Source: Roseomonas haemaphysalidis
GTDB taxonomy: Bacteria > Pseudomonadota > Alphaproteobacteria > Acetobacterales > Acetobacteraceae
Assembly: GCF_017355405.1 (NCBI RefSeq)
Contig: NZ_CP061177.1
Location: forward strand, 682,001 to 746,000
Direction: 5' to 3'
DNA: 64,000 bases
The notes below the pieces were generated by a model. The model saw only the letters and a program-made list of their open reading frames with translations. It did not search any database and was not told where the DNA came from. Each line of letters begins with the position of its first letter. Position 1 is the first letter of the stretch. The translations under genes were made by a program, and so were the position numbers. Shown in pieces: positions 24,791 to 34,161 of this stretch.

Positions 24791-25654
24791 ATGCGCGCAG
24801 CAATCCGCGGCACCGAGATCTTCTTCGACGTCGAGGGCATGGGGCTGGTGCCCGACGGCCCGGCCATGCGGGAACGCCCGGTGGCCATGGTGCTGCATGG
24901 CGGCCCGGGCGGCGACCACAGCGGCTTCAAGCCCGGCTTCTCGCCGCTGGCGGAGCGGATGCAGCTCGTCTACGTGGACCATCGCGGCCAGGGCCGCTCG
25001 GCCAAGGGAGACCCCGCCACCTACACGCTGGACCAGAATGTCGAGGACCTGGAGGCGCTGCGCCGGCATCTCGGCCTCGGCCCCGTCGTCTCGATCGGTA
25101 CCAGCTACGGCGGCATGGTGGCGCTGGCGCATGCGGCGCGCTACCCGGACTCGGTGTCCCATCTCGTCGCCGTGGTCACCGCCGCCCATTCCGGCTTCAA
25201 CGAACGAGCGCAGCAGATCGTGCGGGAACGTGGCACGCCGGAACAGCAGCGTGTCGCCGCCATGCTGTGGAACGGCGAGCTGACGACGCTGGATGCCGTG
25301 CAGACCTATTACGCCGTGATGGCGCCGCTATATTCCGTGTCCCACACCCCGGGCGGCGGCGCCGATGCCCGCGCCCGCACGCTGCACGAGCCCGCCGCGC
25401 TGAACGCCGCCTTCCGCCCCGGCGGCTTTCTGCGGGAACACTTCGACCTGCGGCCGGAACTGTCGCGCATCACGGCCAAGACGCTGATCCTGGCCGGGCG
25501 GCACGACTGGATCTGCGCACCGGAATTTTCCGAGGAGATCCACGCACTGATCCCGGGCTCCGACCTGCGGATCTTCGAGCGCAGCAGCCACTCGATCCGT
25601 GCGGATGAGCCGGAAGCGATGATGGACGCGATCAAGGGGTTCATCGTGTATTGA
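24791..25654 (+). CDS. Alpha/beta hydrolase, proline-iminopeptidase-like
   Basis: The 287-residue protein has the alpha/beta-hydrolase fold. LHGGPGGDHSGF (about 35-46) is the oxyanion-hole region typical of the prolyl aminopeptidase branch, VYVDHRGQGRS follows, and GTSYGGMVALAHAARYP (about 103-119) is the nucleophile elbow with Ser in GTSYG. The acid is probably in LILAGRHDWICAPEF and the His in SSHSIRADEPEAM. It is cytoplasmic and its substrate is not known; members cleave N-terminal proline, lactones or amides. ATG 24791 has GGGAG eight bases upstream. Repeat A6 starts right after its stop. Confidence 0.85.
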   Translation: MRAAIRGTEIFFDVEGMGLVPDGPAMRERPVAMVLHGGPGGDHSGFKPGFSPLAERMQLVYVDHRGQGRSAKGDPATYTLDQNVEDLEALRRHLGLGPVVSIGTSYGGMVALAHAARYPDSVSHLVAVVTAAHSGFNERAQQIVRERGTPEQQRVAAMLWNGELTTLDAVQTYYAVMAPLYSVSHTPGGGADARARTLHEPAALNAAFRPGGFLREHFDLRPELSRITAKTLILAGRHDWICAPEFSEEIHALIPGSDLRIFERSSHSIRADEPEAMMDAIKGFIVY

Positions 25655-25841
25655 AGCAAGGCTGGGGGAAGGAATTCCCCCAGGCCCCCATCTTTTTTTT
25701 GGTATACTTGCCTGTGTAGCGGCTCGGAAGTTCCGCCTCCGAACTCCACGAAAAGCGCCCCGATCCCACGAGCCGCATCCGAAAACGGATCGGAAAAAAG
25801 AAGGGGTTTCAGGGGAATTCATTCCCCTGACCTTTCTCCCC
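25655..25841. repeat. Composite inverted repeat, family A copy 6, between convergent genes
   Basis: The left arm (25655-25702) begins AGCAAGGCTGGGGGAAGGAA directly after the TGA and ends in CCCCCATC plus eight T, an excellent intrinsic terminator for the hydrolase. The right arm (25787-25841) has GGAAAAAAGAAGGGGTTTCA, then GGGGAATTCATTCCCC. Five bases separate it from the stop of the amidohydrolase on the other strand. Spacer has a small CCGCATCCGAAAACGGATCGG-like stem. Confidence 0.85.
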
Positions 25842-25845
25842 GCTT

Positions 25846-27279
25846 TCAGTAATGCGTATGTCCCCAGAATGTCGGCGGCAGCGCTTCAAAGGCCGCCTGC
25901 GTTCCCGTCCGGCGGATCGCTGCCTCGGCTTCCGCCTGCACCGCGCGCAGCATGTCGCGCCAGCCGGTGTCGAGGATCTGGCTGTTTTCCACGAGCAGCT
26001 TGCCATCCACCATGACCTCCGACACGTCGGAGCCCTGGGCGAAGCAGACCACGCGGTGCACCGGCATGTGCAGGGGCATCATGTGCGGCTTGAACAGGTC
26101 CACCGTGATGATGTCCGCTTTCTTGCCCACCTCCAGCGAGCCGATCTCGTGGTCCAGGTGCAATGCCTTCGCGGCGTCGATCGTCACCATCTCCAGCACC
26201 TTGCCGACCGGCATCACCTTGTCGTCGCGGAAGTGGCGGCGGTGGTAGTGCATGCACTGCCACATGTTGCGGAACTGGTCGGCCGAGCGGTCGGGCGCCG
26301 TGGCATCGGTGCTGAGCATCACCAGCACGCCCATGTCGATCAGCTCGGGCGCCGGGCAGCGGCCGCGGATGGAGAAGTTGGCGGACGCGTTGTGCGCCAC
26401 GCGCGTGCCGCTGTCCGCCAGCAGCCGCATCTCGTGGTCCGTGATGTCGATGCAGTGGGACAGCCACACATCCTCGCCCAGCGCGCCGGTCTGCTCCTGC
26501 AGCGTGGCGATGGAGCCGGTGCGGTGGCCATCCTGATGGAACATCACGCCCTTGGCGCGGGACAGCTCGCGCATCGCGCGGGTGTGGGCGAAGGTCTCCT
26601 CCGCCAGCTCGGGCGGCGATCCGGCGTGGTGCACGGGGGACAGCAGCGCGATGCGCAGCCGGCCTTCCGCGCCGCCGTGCCACGTGTCCACGGCGGCGGC
26701 GCAGACATCGCGGAAGGTTTCGAACGGCACCGCCTTTCGGTGGCGCGTTTCGCCTTCCCAGATCGAGTAATCCGCCGGAAAAGGGCCGCGCGGGTGGCCG
26801 ACCACCACGATCTCGCGCACGCCCACGGATTCGACCGCCTGGCAATGCACGTCGACAAAGCGCAGGTCGTCGCAGCGCATGGCGGAATCGCCGCCGCCCA
26901 TCAGCGCGACCGCGGTGGTGGTGCCGAAGCGCAGCCGCTCCGTCGCCGCCATGGCCGCTTCCAGCCGCCAGAACTCGGGGCCGGAGCCGTGGTTGTAGAT
27001 GGCGTGCACCGTGTCGTACCACGCCTTGCTGTCGCCGCCGCCGGCGGTGCGGACCATGGCGTGGCCGGCATGGGTGTGGCCGTCGATGAAGCCGGGCAGC
27101 ACCGCCTTGTGCCGGGCGTCGATCCGCCGGGCGGCGTGCGGGTGGCTGGCCGCCACCTCGGCGGTGGTGCCGACGGCGACGATGCGCCCGCCTTGCACCG
27201 CGACCGCGCCATCCTCGATCACCCGCCGCGCGGGGTCCATGGTGATGACGGTGCCGTGCTCGATGATCGTGTCGGCCAT
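25846..27279 (-). CDS. Amidohydrolase-superfamily metal-dependent hydrolase (Atz/Trz-like deaminase)
   Basis: The 477-residue protein has the amidohydrolase TIM-barrel signature: FIDGHTHAGHAM (HxH metal pair, near residue 65), GVMFHQDGHRTG, WLSHCIDITDHEM and MLSTDATAPDRSADQF, where the Asp completes the metal site. The small beta-sandwich at both ends is also present (DTIIEHGTVITMDPARR, and GKKADIITVDL near the end). Such enzymes deaminate or dechlorinate triazines, guanine, cytosine, adenosine-type or melamine compounds, or hydrolyse amide rings. Together with the nearby binding protein this suggests use of a nitrogen-rich cyclic compound, but that is inference. ATG 27279 was chosen where homologous-type sequence begins; upstream codons look unlike the family. 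Confidence 0.88.
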   Translation of the reverse strand: MADTIIEHGTVITMDPARRVIEDGAVAVQGGRIVAVGTTAEVAASHPHAARRIDARHKAVLPGFIDGHTHAGHAMVRTAGGGDSKAWYDTVHAIYNHGSGPEFWRLEAAMAATERLRFGTTTAVALMGGGDSAMRCDDLRFVDVHCQAVESVGVREIVVVGHPRGPFPADYSIWEGETRHRKAVPFETFRDVCAAAVDTWHGGAEGRLRIALLSPVHHAGSPPELAEETFAHTRAMRELSRAKGVMFHQDGHRTGSIATLQEQTGALGEDVWLSHCIDITDHEMRLLADSGTRVAHNASANFSIRGRCPAPELIDMGVLVMLSTDATAPDRSADQFRNMWQCMHYHRRHFRDDKVMPVGKVLEMVTIDAAKALHLDHEIGSLEVGKKADIITVDLFKPHMMPLHMPVHRVVCFAQGSDVSEVMVDGKLLVENSQILDTGWRDMLRAVQAEAEAAIRRTGTQAAFEALPPTFWGHTHY

Positions 27280-27474
27280 GCTGCCCCTGCCCTGTTGCGC
27301 GCGCAGCACCGGCCAGGATGCGGGCGAACTGCATCCCACGAGGCAGCAGCTGCGTCCTTCGCAGGCAGCCGCCATCCGGCCCGGCGCTCCGGCACTGTTG
27401 CGGATGGTTGCGGGGCGCGGCGGGCGGCGCCTAGCATGACATCCCTGTCATTGAGCATGTGCGGAGAGATGGTG

Positions 27475-29043
27475 ATGCGCAAGGCCCCGTTCCTGTCCCT
27501 GGCGCTGATGCTGATCGGGGGCGCGGCGCAAGCGCAGGGCCCCGCGCTGCGCATCGCGGTCGGTGGTGCCTTCACCTCCATGGACCCGCACTACCACACG
27601 CTGACGCCCAACAACGCCATGAACAAGCACGTGTTCGACCGGCTGGTGGACACGGACGAGAACTTCCGCCTCCGCCCCGGGCTCGCGGAGTCCTGGGCGC
27701 CGGTGGGCGACACGGCGTGGGAATTCAAGCTGCGCCGCAACGTGCTGTGGCACGACGGCGCGCCCTTCACGGCGGCGGACGTGGTGGCGACCTTCGCGCG
27801 CGTGCCGGAGGTGCGCAACAGCCCCGGCAGCTTCGTGCTCTACATCCGTTCCGTGCAGCGGCTGGAGGTTGTGGACGACCACACCATCCGCCTGCACACC
27901 GCGGCCCCCTTTCCGCTGATGCCCAACCTGATGTCCGGCCTGCCCATCACCAGCCGCAAGGCGTTGCCCGCCACCGACACGGCCGAGTTCAACAGCGGCC
28001 GCGCCGCCATCGGCACCGGCCCCTACCGGCTGGTGTCGTATTCCCCTGGCAGCCAGGCGGTCTTCACCCGCAACCCGGACTGGTACGGTGCGCCGCAGCC
28101 GTGGTCGCGCGTCGATTACCGCGTGATCCCCAACGACGGCGCGCGCATCGCGGCGCTGCGCGCCGGCGACGTGGACGTGATCGACACCGTGCCGACGCGG
28201 GACGTGGAAACGCTGCGCGCCATCCCGAACCTGGCGATCGCCAGCAAGCCAGGGCTGCGCAACATCTTTCTCTACCTGGACCACGCGCGCGAGCACCCCC
28301 CCGGCGTCAGCGGCCCGAACGGCGAGGCGCTGGCGAACAACCCGCTGCGCGACAACCGCGTGCGGGAAGCGCTGTCGGTTGCCATCAACCGCCCGGCCAT
28401 CGCGCGGCAGGTGATGAGCGGGCTGGCCACGCCGTCCGGGCAGTTCCTGGCCGCCGGCGTAATGGGCCACGACCCGCAAACCACCGCGCCCGCCTTTGAC
28501 ATGGCGCGCGCGCAGAAGCTGCTGGCGGAGGCGGGCTATCCCAATGGCTTCCGCATCGTGCTGGCCGGCCCCAACAACCGCTACATCAACGACGAGCAGG
28601 TGCTGCAGGCCGTGGCGCAGATGTGGTCGCGCATCGGCGTCAAGGCGGACGTGCAGGCGATGCCCTCCAACGTCTACTTCGCCCGTTCGGCGCGAGACGA
28701 GTTTCCCGTCGGCCTGTCCGGCTGGGGCACCAGCAGCGGCGAGCCGGACAGCCCCATGGTGGCGCTGATCGCCAGCAAGGACCCGGCGCGCGGGCGAGGC
28801 ACCTCCAACCGCTCGGGCTATTCCAGCGCGGAATTCGACGGGCTGCTGGACCGCGCGCTGGAAACCATCGACCCCGCGGCGCGCGAGGAATTCTACCGCC
28901 AGGCCACGCGCGTCGCGATGCGCGACCACGCCATCATCCCGCTGCACCACCAGGTCAACGTCTGGGCCTCGCGCCGCGCGGTGAAGGTGATCGCCCGCAA
29001 CGACGAGGAAACCTACGCCATGTCGATGTCGCCCGCCGAATAA
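27475..29043 (+). CDS. ABC transporter substrate-binding protein, peptide/nickel family 5, without linked permeases
   Basis: The 522-residue protein has a signal peptide (MRKAPFLSLALMLIGGAAQA, cleavage after AQA) and family 5 (DppA/OppA-type) motifs: GGAFTSMDPHYHTLTPNN, GLAESWAPVGDTAWEFKLR with DGAPFTAADVVATFAR, and IGTGPYRLVSYSPGSQAVF. It binds peptides, opines, metal chelates or other polar solutes in the periplasm. ATG 27475 has GGAGAG at six bases. It is divergent from the amidohydrolase across 195 bases that hold both promoters. No permease or ATPase gene is adjacent, so its partners must be elsewhere. Confidence 0.9.
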   Translation: MRKAPFLSLALMLIGGAAQAQGPALRIAVGGAFTSMDPHYHTLTPNNAMNKHVFDRLVDTDENFRLRPGLAESWAPVGDTAWEFKLRRNVLWHDGAPFTAADVVATFARVPEVRNSPGSFVLYIRSVQRLEVVDDHTIRLHTAAPFPLMPNLMSGLPITSRKALPATDTAEFNSGRAAIGTGPYRLVSYSPGSQAVFTRNPDWYGAPQPWSRVDYRVIPNDGARIAALRAGDVDVIDTVPTRDVETLRAIPNLAIASKPGLRNIFLYLDHAREHPPGVSGPNGEALANNPLRDNRVREALSVAINRPAIARQVMSGLATPSGQFLAAGVMGHDPQTTAPAFDMARAQKLLAEAGYPNGFRIVLAGPNNRYINDEQVLQAVAQMWSRIGVKADVQAMPSNVYFARSARDEFPVGLSGWGTSSGEPDSPMVALIASKDPARGRGTSNRSGYSSAEFDGLLDRALETIDPAAREEFYRQATRVAMRDHAIIPLHHQVNVWASRRAVKVIARNDEETYAMSMSPAE

Positions 29044-29055
29044 GGCGGTGGCCGC

Positions 29056-30384
29056 CTAGCCGCCGGGCAGCAGCGGCACGAAGCCCGCGATCAGCGCCGG
29101 CATCTCCGCCGGGGGCGCCGGCAGGCGCTCGGCCGGCAGCTCCAGGCTGTCCAGCACCTGCCCGGCGCGCGTCAGCACCGTCAGGCGCAGGGCGGCGGGC
29201 AGCACCTCCGCCCGGCACACCACCTCGGCCTCCGGCGCTTCCTGGCGCGCCATGTCCACGAAGTCGCGGATCTCCTGCAGCCCGCCGGTCTGCTCCCCCG
29301 CTTCTTCCAGGAAGTCCTCGATCTCGTCTGCGGTTTCCGAGAAGGGCACCAGCGCCAGCGGCACGCAGTCGCCGGCTTCGAAGGCCTTCGCGCGCCAGCG
29401 CTCGAACACCGCGCTGCTGGCGGCCTGCTCGGGCGTCTCGGGCGCGTCCTCGGCCGGCGGCTCGGGCAGGCCGTCGGCGACGATCTGTTCCCAGCCCGGC
29501 GTGTCCCAGTCCAGTTGCAGCCCGACCAGCGCACCGAAGCCGGCCTCGGACAGCGCGGCCTCGGCCGCCACCGGCAGATCCGCCGGCTCGCGCCCCGCCA
29601 GCAGGTCCAGCAGCACGCGGCGCACGGCGCCGGGGGCCAGCGCTTCCAGCGCCGCCGGGTTGCGCCATTCAGGCAGGAAGCGCAACTCCAGGCCTTCCGG
29701 CAACGCGCCGGACGCGACCAGGCTGTGGCCCAGCGACACGGCGTCCGGCACCGCGCCCGGCGGCAGGGCCACCGGCAGCGCCACCAGCTCCGCCCAGCCG
29801 GACGGGCCGAGGCGCGCGCCTTCCGCCACCACCTGCAGGTCGCGCGCCAAGTCGCCGGCGGCATCCTCGCCGTAGCGCTGGGCAACCTTGCGCATCGCCT
29901 GTTCCAGCACGCCGTCGCGCCCGGCGGCCACCAGCTCCTCGGCCAGACGGTCGAAGGCGCTGCCGTCCTCGTCCGCGAAGGCGCGCATCAGCCGGTCGGC
30001 GGGCGTGCCGGCCGCCCGGTCGCGCGGCGGCGGCGGCGCGGGCGGCAGGCCCAGCGCCGCCATGGCGGCATCGCCCTGCAGCAACCCGGCGCGGTCGCGC
30101 CATGCGCGGCGGGTGGCGGGGGTGTCGTCCCGCCCTTCCATCCAGCGTCGAAAGGCGCCGCGGCCGGCCCGCTGCACCAGCACCGCCACGCCGTGCTCCG
30201 CCAGCGCCGCCGCCACGGCGCGGTTGATGGCGGCCACCGTTTCCAGCGGCGGCGCGCCGGGGTGCATCAGGTCCAGCGTGTCGGCATCCGGGTATTCGGT
30301 CAGCACCACGGCGCCCAGCCGGTCGGCAATGCTGTGCGCCAGCGCCACGGCCTCGGCGACCGCATCGTCTTCAGCTTGGGTCAT
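29056..30384 (-). CDS. Unknown acidic protein in the KaiC-like/kinase group
   Basis: The 442-residue protein is acidic, rich in Ala, Glu, Leu and Pro, without signal peptide, membrane helix or motif I recognise. The middle (about 120-260) has predicted helices (FDRLAEELVAAGRDGVLEQA), and the end (GLPEPPAEDAPETPEQAASS, then ETADEIEDFLEEAGEQTGGL) is strongly acidic. It starts 51 bases after the hybrid kinase on the same strand and so may be in its operon, possibly as the output or scaffold protein. ATG 30384 has no strong ribosome site. Nothing about enzymatic activity can be concluded. Confidence 0.6.
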   Translation of the reverse strand: MTQAEDDAVAEAVALAHSIADRLGAVVLTEYPDADTLDLMHPGAPPLETVAAINRAVAAALAEHGVAVLVQRAGRGAFRRWMEGRDDTPATRRAWRDRAGLLQGDAAMAALGLPPAPPPPRDRAAGTPADRLMRAFADEDGSAFDRLAEELVAAGRDGVLEQAMRKVAQRYGEDAAGDLARDLQVVAEGARLGPSGWAELVALPVALPPGAVPDAVSLGHSLVASGALPEGLELRFLPEWRNPAALEALAPGAVRRVLLDLLAGREPADLPVAAEAALSEAGFGALVGLQLDWDTPGWEQIVADGLPEPPAEDAPETPEQAASSAVFERWRAKAFEAGDCVPLALVPFSETADEIEDFLEEAGEQTGGLQEIRDFVDMARQEAPEAEVVCRAEVLPAALRLTVLTRAGQVLDSLELPAERLPAPPAEMPALIAGFVPLLPGG

Positions 30385-30435
30385 GGGAAAGACTGTCTCC
30401 AGATTGAATGGCGGGGGCCGCGGCGGCGGTGCGGC

Positions 30436-32502
30436 CTACCCCGCCGCCCGCCGCGGCGCGTTGATCAATTCGCGGATGCGCGCGCCCAGCGCATCCAGCG
30501 TGAAGGGCTTGGTCATCACCTGCATGCCCGGGTCGGGCCTGACGCCGGGGGCGGGCTGGCTCATCACCGCGCTTTCCGCGTAGCCGGTGATGAACAGCAC
30601 CCGCAGGTCCGGCCGCAGGCTGCGCCCGGCATCGGCCAGCTGGCGCCCGTTCATGCCGCCAGGCAGCCCGACATCGCTGATCATCAGGTCGATGCGCGCG
30701 TCGGAGCGCAGCACGGCCAGGCCGCTCGGCCCGTCCACCGCCTCGATCGCGGCATAGCCGAGGTCCTGCAGAACCTCGGCCACCAGCATCCGCACGCTGG
30801 CCTCGTCATCCACCACCAGCACCGTCTCGCCCGCCTGCGCGGGCGGGGCGGGCGGCACGGCGGCCAGCGCGGCGTCGTCCACGGCGCCGTCGTGGCGCGG
30901 CAGGAACAGGCAGATGCGGGTGCCCTGGCCCGGGGCCGACTCGATATGCGCCTGGCCGCCCGACTGCCGCGCGAAGCCGTAGATCATGGACAGGCCGAGC
31001 CCGGTGCCGGCGCCCACCGGCTTGGTGGTGAAAAAGGGATCAAAGGCGCGCGCCATCACTTCCGGCGTCATGCCGGTGCCGGTGTCCTGCACGCACAGCG
31101 TCACAAAGGCACCGGGCGGCAGTTCCAGCAGGGCGGCCTCCGCCGCGTCCAGGTGGCGGTTGGCGGTGGTGATCCGCAGGCTGCCGCCGTCGGGCATCGC
31201 GTCGCGCGCGTTGATGCACAGGTTGAGCAGCGCGTTTTCCAGCTGGTTGGGATCGACCAGCGTGTTCCACAGCCCCTCGCCGCCCGCCGTTTCCAGGGCG
31301 ATGCCGGGGCCCACCGTGCGGGCGATCAGCTCCTCCATGCCGGCCACCAGCCGGTTCAGCGCGGTGGGCTTGGGGTCCAGCGTTTGGCGGCGCGAAAAGG
31401 CCAGCAGCCGGTGCGTCAGCGAGGCCGCGCGCGCCGCCGCCGCCTGCGCGGCCGTGATAAAGCGGTCCAGCTCGCCGATGCGCCCCTGGCGCGCGCGGGC
31501 GGCAAGCAGCTCCAGGTTGCCGCTGATGCCGGCGAGCAGGTTGTTGAAGTCATGCGCCAGCCCGCCGGTGAGCTGCCCCACGGCTTCCATCTTCTGTGCC
31601 TGGCGCAGCAGCTCCTCCGCATGCTCGCGCTGCCCGATCTCGGCCAGCATGGCGTCGTGCGCCTGCTTCAATGCGGCGGTGCGCTCGGCCACGCGCTCCT
31701 CCAACGTCTCGTTCAGCCGGCGCATGGCGTCCTCGGCGGCGCGGCGGTCGGTGATGTCGGAACACACGCCGACCAGCCGGACCCCGCGCCGGTCGCGCAC
31801 CGAGCGGGCGCGCACCTCCGCCCAGTGCAGCCCGCCGTCGGGCCACACGGTGCGGTATTCCAAGGTGAAGTCGGTGCCCGCGTGCAGGGCGGCATCCACG
31901 ACGGCCACCATCGCCGGGCGGTCCTGCGGGTGAATGGCGGCCAGCATGGCGCTGAAGTCCAGCGCGGCCTCTGGCGGAAAGCCGAACACCGCCTTGCCAG
32001 CGGCGGAAATGTCCAGCGTGCCGTTGGCCATGTCCAGCTCCCAGGAGCCGAGCCGCCCGGCGGCCAGCGCGGTGCGCAGCCGCTCCTCGCTTTCATGCAG
32101 CTGCTCGATGCGCATGCGCGCCTCGAACTGCCGCGCGCGGGCCTTCAGCGCGCTGCGGGCGATGCTGGCAAAGGTGGTGGGGTGGAAGGGCCGTTCCAGA
32201 AAGGTGGCGTTGCCCAGCAGCTCGGACAGCCGCGCCGCCGCGGGGTTGCGTTCCGGCCCGCCGCCCGAGCGGGTCAGCACGATGAAGGGCAGGTCGGACC
32301 AGGCGGGCTGCCCGGCCACGAAGCCGGCCAGCGGCCGCAGGTCGGCGTCGTTCAGCGCTTCCTCGGTCACCACCGCGAAGCAGGCATCCTCGTTCAGCGC
32401 CGCGATAAAGCCGCCGAGGTCGGGGCAGATGCGCGGATGCGCGCCGACTTCCGACAGCAGGGCCGCGGCGATCGCCGCATCGCGGCCCAGCGGGGCGTAC
32501 AC
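30436..32502 (-). CDS. Hybrid sensor histidine kinase with PAS and receiver domains
   Basis: From GTG 32502 the protein has 688 residues. Order: an N-terminal receiver-like segment (1-120, no clear phosphoryl Asp), PAS/PAC (about 140-260), a coiled-coil stretch (about 250-300), a dimerisation/phosphoacceptor domain with GGLAHDFNNLLAGI (His about 318), an ATPase domain with NLCINARDAMPDGG, DTGTGM and GAGTGLGLSM, and a C-terminal receiver with DLMISDVGLPGG (Asp about 611) and MTKPF. The DFNNLL variant marks the HWE/HATPase hybrid group seen in soil and plant alphaproteobacteria. There are no membrane helices, so it senses inside the cell; PAS ligand unknown. It follows the KaiC-like gene by 35 bases. 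A start in this gap (non-ATG) is possible. Confidence 0.88.
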   Translation of the reverse strand: MYAPLGRDAAIAAALLSEVGAHPRICPDLGGFIAALNEDACFAVVTEEALNDADLRPLAGFVAGQPAWSDLPFIVLTRSGGGPERNPAAARLSELLGNATFLERPFHPTTFASIARSALKARARQFEARMRIEQLHESEERLRTALAAGRLGSWELDMANGTLDISAAGKAVFGFPPEAALDFSAMLAAIHPQDRPAMVAVVDAALHAGTDFTLEYRTVWPDGGLHWAEVRARSVRDRRGVRLVGVCSDITDRRAAEDAMRRLNETLEERVAERTAALKQAHDAMLAEIGQREHAEELLRQAQKMEAVGQLTGGLAHDFNNLLAGISGNLELLAARARQGRIGELDRFITAAQAAAARAASLTHRLLAFSRRQTLDPKPTALNRLVAGMEELIARTVGPGIALETAGGEGLWNTLVDPNQLENALLNLCINARDAMPDGGSLRITTANRHLDAAEAALLELPPGAFVTLCVQDTGTGMTPEVMARAFDPFFTTKPVGAGTGLGLSMIYGFARQSGGQAHIESAPGQGTRICLFLPRHDGAVDDAALAAVPPAPPAQAGETVLVVDDEASVRMLVAEVLQDLGYAAIEAVDGPSGLAVLRSDARIDLMISDVGLPGGMNGRQLADAGRSLRPDLRVLFITGYAESAVMSQPAPGVRPDPGMQVMTKPFTLDALGARIRELINAPRRAAG

Positions 32503-32537
32503 CAGGGTCGGCGGCCGGTGCGACAGCGGAATCGAGC

Positions 32538-34049
32538 CTACTCCTCGGGCTCTGCGGTCAGCAGCGGGCCGCCCGTGCCCACGAACTGCGGAACGCCGCG
32601 CAACACGCCCTGGAACTGTTCCAGCGGCTCGCCCAGGCCCAGCCCGCCCCGCCCGATGCGGTATTCGCGGATGGTGTCCTCATGCAGGCCGGTGCGCTTC
32701 TTGATCACGGAAACGGCGCGCCGTACCCGCCCCATCGCCTCGAAATAGCGCAGCAGGATCACGGTGTCGGCCAAGTAGGTGATGTCCACGGGGGACTTCA
32801 TGTCCCCCACCAGCCCGTGCTGCGCCACCGTCAGAAAGGTCGTGGTGCCCTGCCGGTTCAGGTACTGCAGCAGCTCGTGGATGTGCAGGATCAGGGCATT
32901 CTCCTGCGGCATCGCCGCCTGGTAGCCGTTCAGGCTGTCGATCACCACCGTCCGCGCGCCGGACCGCATGACGCATTCGCGCACCCGGTCGGCGAACTCG
33001 CCGGGCGACAGCTCGGCGGCGTCCACCTGCTCGATATGCAGCAGGCCGCGGTCCTGCATCGCCGCCAGGTCGAAGCCGATCGCCCGGGCGCGCCGGAACA
33101 GCAGGCCCAGTTCCTCGTCGAACACGAACACCGCCGCGCGCTCGCCGCGCGCCACGGCGCTGGCGACGAACTGCAAACCGAAGATGGTCTTGCCGGTGCC
33201 GGCCGGCCCCAGGACCAGCGTGCTGGAGCCCTGCTCCACGCCGCCGCCCAGCAGCGTGTCCAGCGAGGGCAGCCCGCTGGTGACCGGCGCGCGCATCCCC
33301 TCGCCGCGGTGCTCGGCGGCCACCAGGCGGGGAAACACCACCACGCCGCCGGTGCGGATGGCGAAGTCGTGGTAGCCGCCGCGGAACTTCTGGCCGCGGT
33401 ACTTCAGCACCCGCATCCGCCGCCGCTCGGCCCCGTACACCGGCGCCAGCTCCTCCAGCCGGATGACGCCGTGCACGACGCTGTGCACCGTCTTGTCCAG
33501 CATGTCGGAGGTCAGGTCGTCCAGCAGCAGCACCGTGGCGCCGAAGCGCACGAAGTAATGCTTCAGCGCCAGGATCTGCCGGCGGTAGCGCAGCGAGTTC
33601 TGTGCCAGCAGGCGGATCTCGGACAGGCTGTCCAGCACCACGCGGCTTGGCCGCACGCGCTCGAACATCTCGAAGATCCGCCGGGTCGCCTCGCCCAGTT
33701 CCAGGTCCGAGGAATACAGCAGGCTTTGCTGCTGGTCGGCGTCCAGCAGGCTTTCCGGCGGCACCAGCTCGAACACCGTGATGCCGGGGCCGAGGGTCCA
33801 GCCATGCGAGGCCGCGCCCGCGCGCAGCTCCGCCTCGGTTTCCGACAGGGTGATGTAGAGGGTGGATTCGCCCCGTGCCTCGCCTTCCAGCAGAAAGCGC
33901 AGCGCCACGGTGGTCTTGCCGGTGCCGGGGTTGCCTTCCAGCAGAAACAGGTGGCCGGTGGCCAGCCCGCCGGCCAGGATGTCGTCAAGCCCCGGCACGC
34001 CGGTCGCCGCCTTGGCGGAATGCGGAGTTCCGTTCATCTCAGCATCCAT
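32538..34049 (-). CDS. KaiC-like RecA-fold ATPase
   Basis: The 503-residue protein has two KaiC/RadA-like ATPase domains: Walker A GNPGTGKTT (39-47) and GPAGTGKT (about 278-285), with Walker B runs such as VVLDSLSEIRLLAQ and TVVIDSLNGYQAAMP. KaiC of cyanobacteria is about 520 residues, so this is full length. Around the C-terminal phosphorylation region the sequence is DITYLADTVILLRYFEAMG (about 421-439); KaiC has Ser431-Thr432 before ITDTI, whereas here the pair reads Thr-Tyr. Such proteins in non-cyanobacteria act in signalling or stress rather than a clock. ATG 34049 has GGAG six bases upstream. It is followed by the hybrid kinase and unknown protein, so a phosphosignalling role with the kinase is likely. 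Confidence 0.9.
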   Translation of the reverse strand: MDAEMNGTPHSAKAATGVPGLDDILAGGLATGHLFLLEGNPGTGKTTVALRFLLEGEARGESTLYITLSETEAELRAGAASHGWTLGPGITVFELVPPESLLDADQQQSLLYSSDLELGEATRRIFEMFERVRPSRVVLDSLSEIRLLAQNSLRYRRQILALKHYFVRFGATVLLLDDLTSDMLDKTVHSVVHGVIRLEELAPVYGAERRRMRVLKYRGQKFRGGYHDFAIRTGGVVVFPRLVAAEHRGEGMRAPVTSGLPSLDTLLGGGVEQGSSTLVLGPAGTGKTIFGLQFVASAVARGERAAVFVFDEELGLLFRRARAIGFDLAAMQDRGLLHIEQVDAAELSPGEFADRVRECVMRSGARTVVIDSLNGYQAAMPQENALILHIHELLQYLNRQGTTTFLTVAQHGLVGDMKSPVDITYLADTVILLRYFEAMGRVRRAVSVIKKRTGLHEDTIREYRIGRGGLGLGEPLEQFQGVLRGVPQFVGTGGPLLTAEPEE

Positions 34050-34161
34050 CGGCGGCTCCGATCCAGAACATCGCTCGGCCAGGGCAGCGGAACGCGGGCC
34101 GGCCCTGTTGCGCTGTAACGCCGGGGGCGGCGGCGGGCAACGGCCAAGCGTGGCACCGCCC

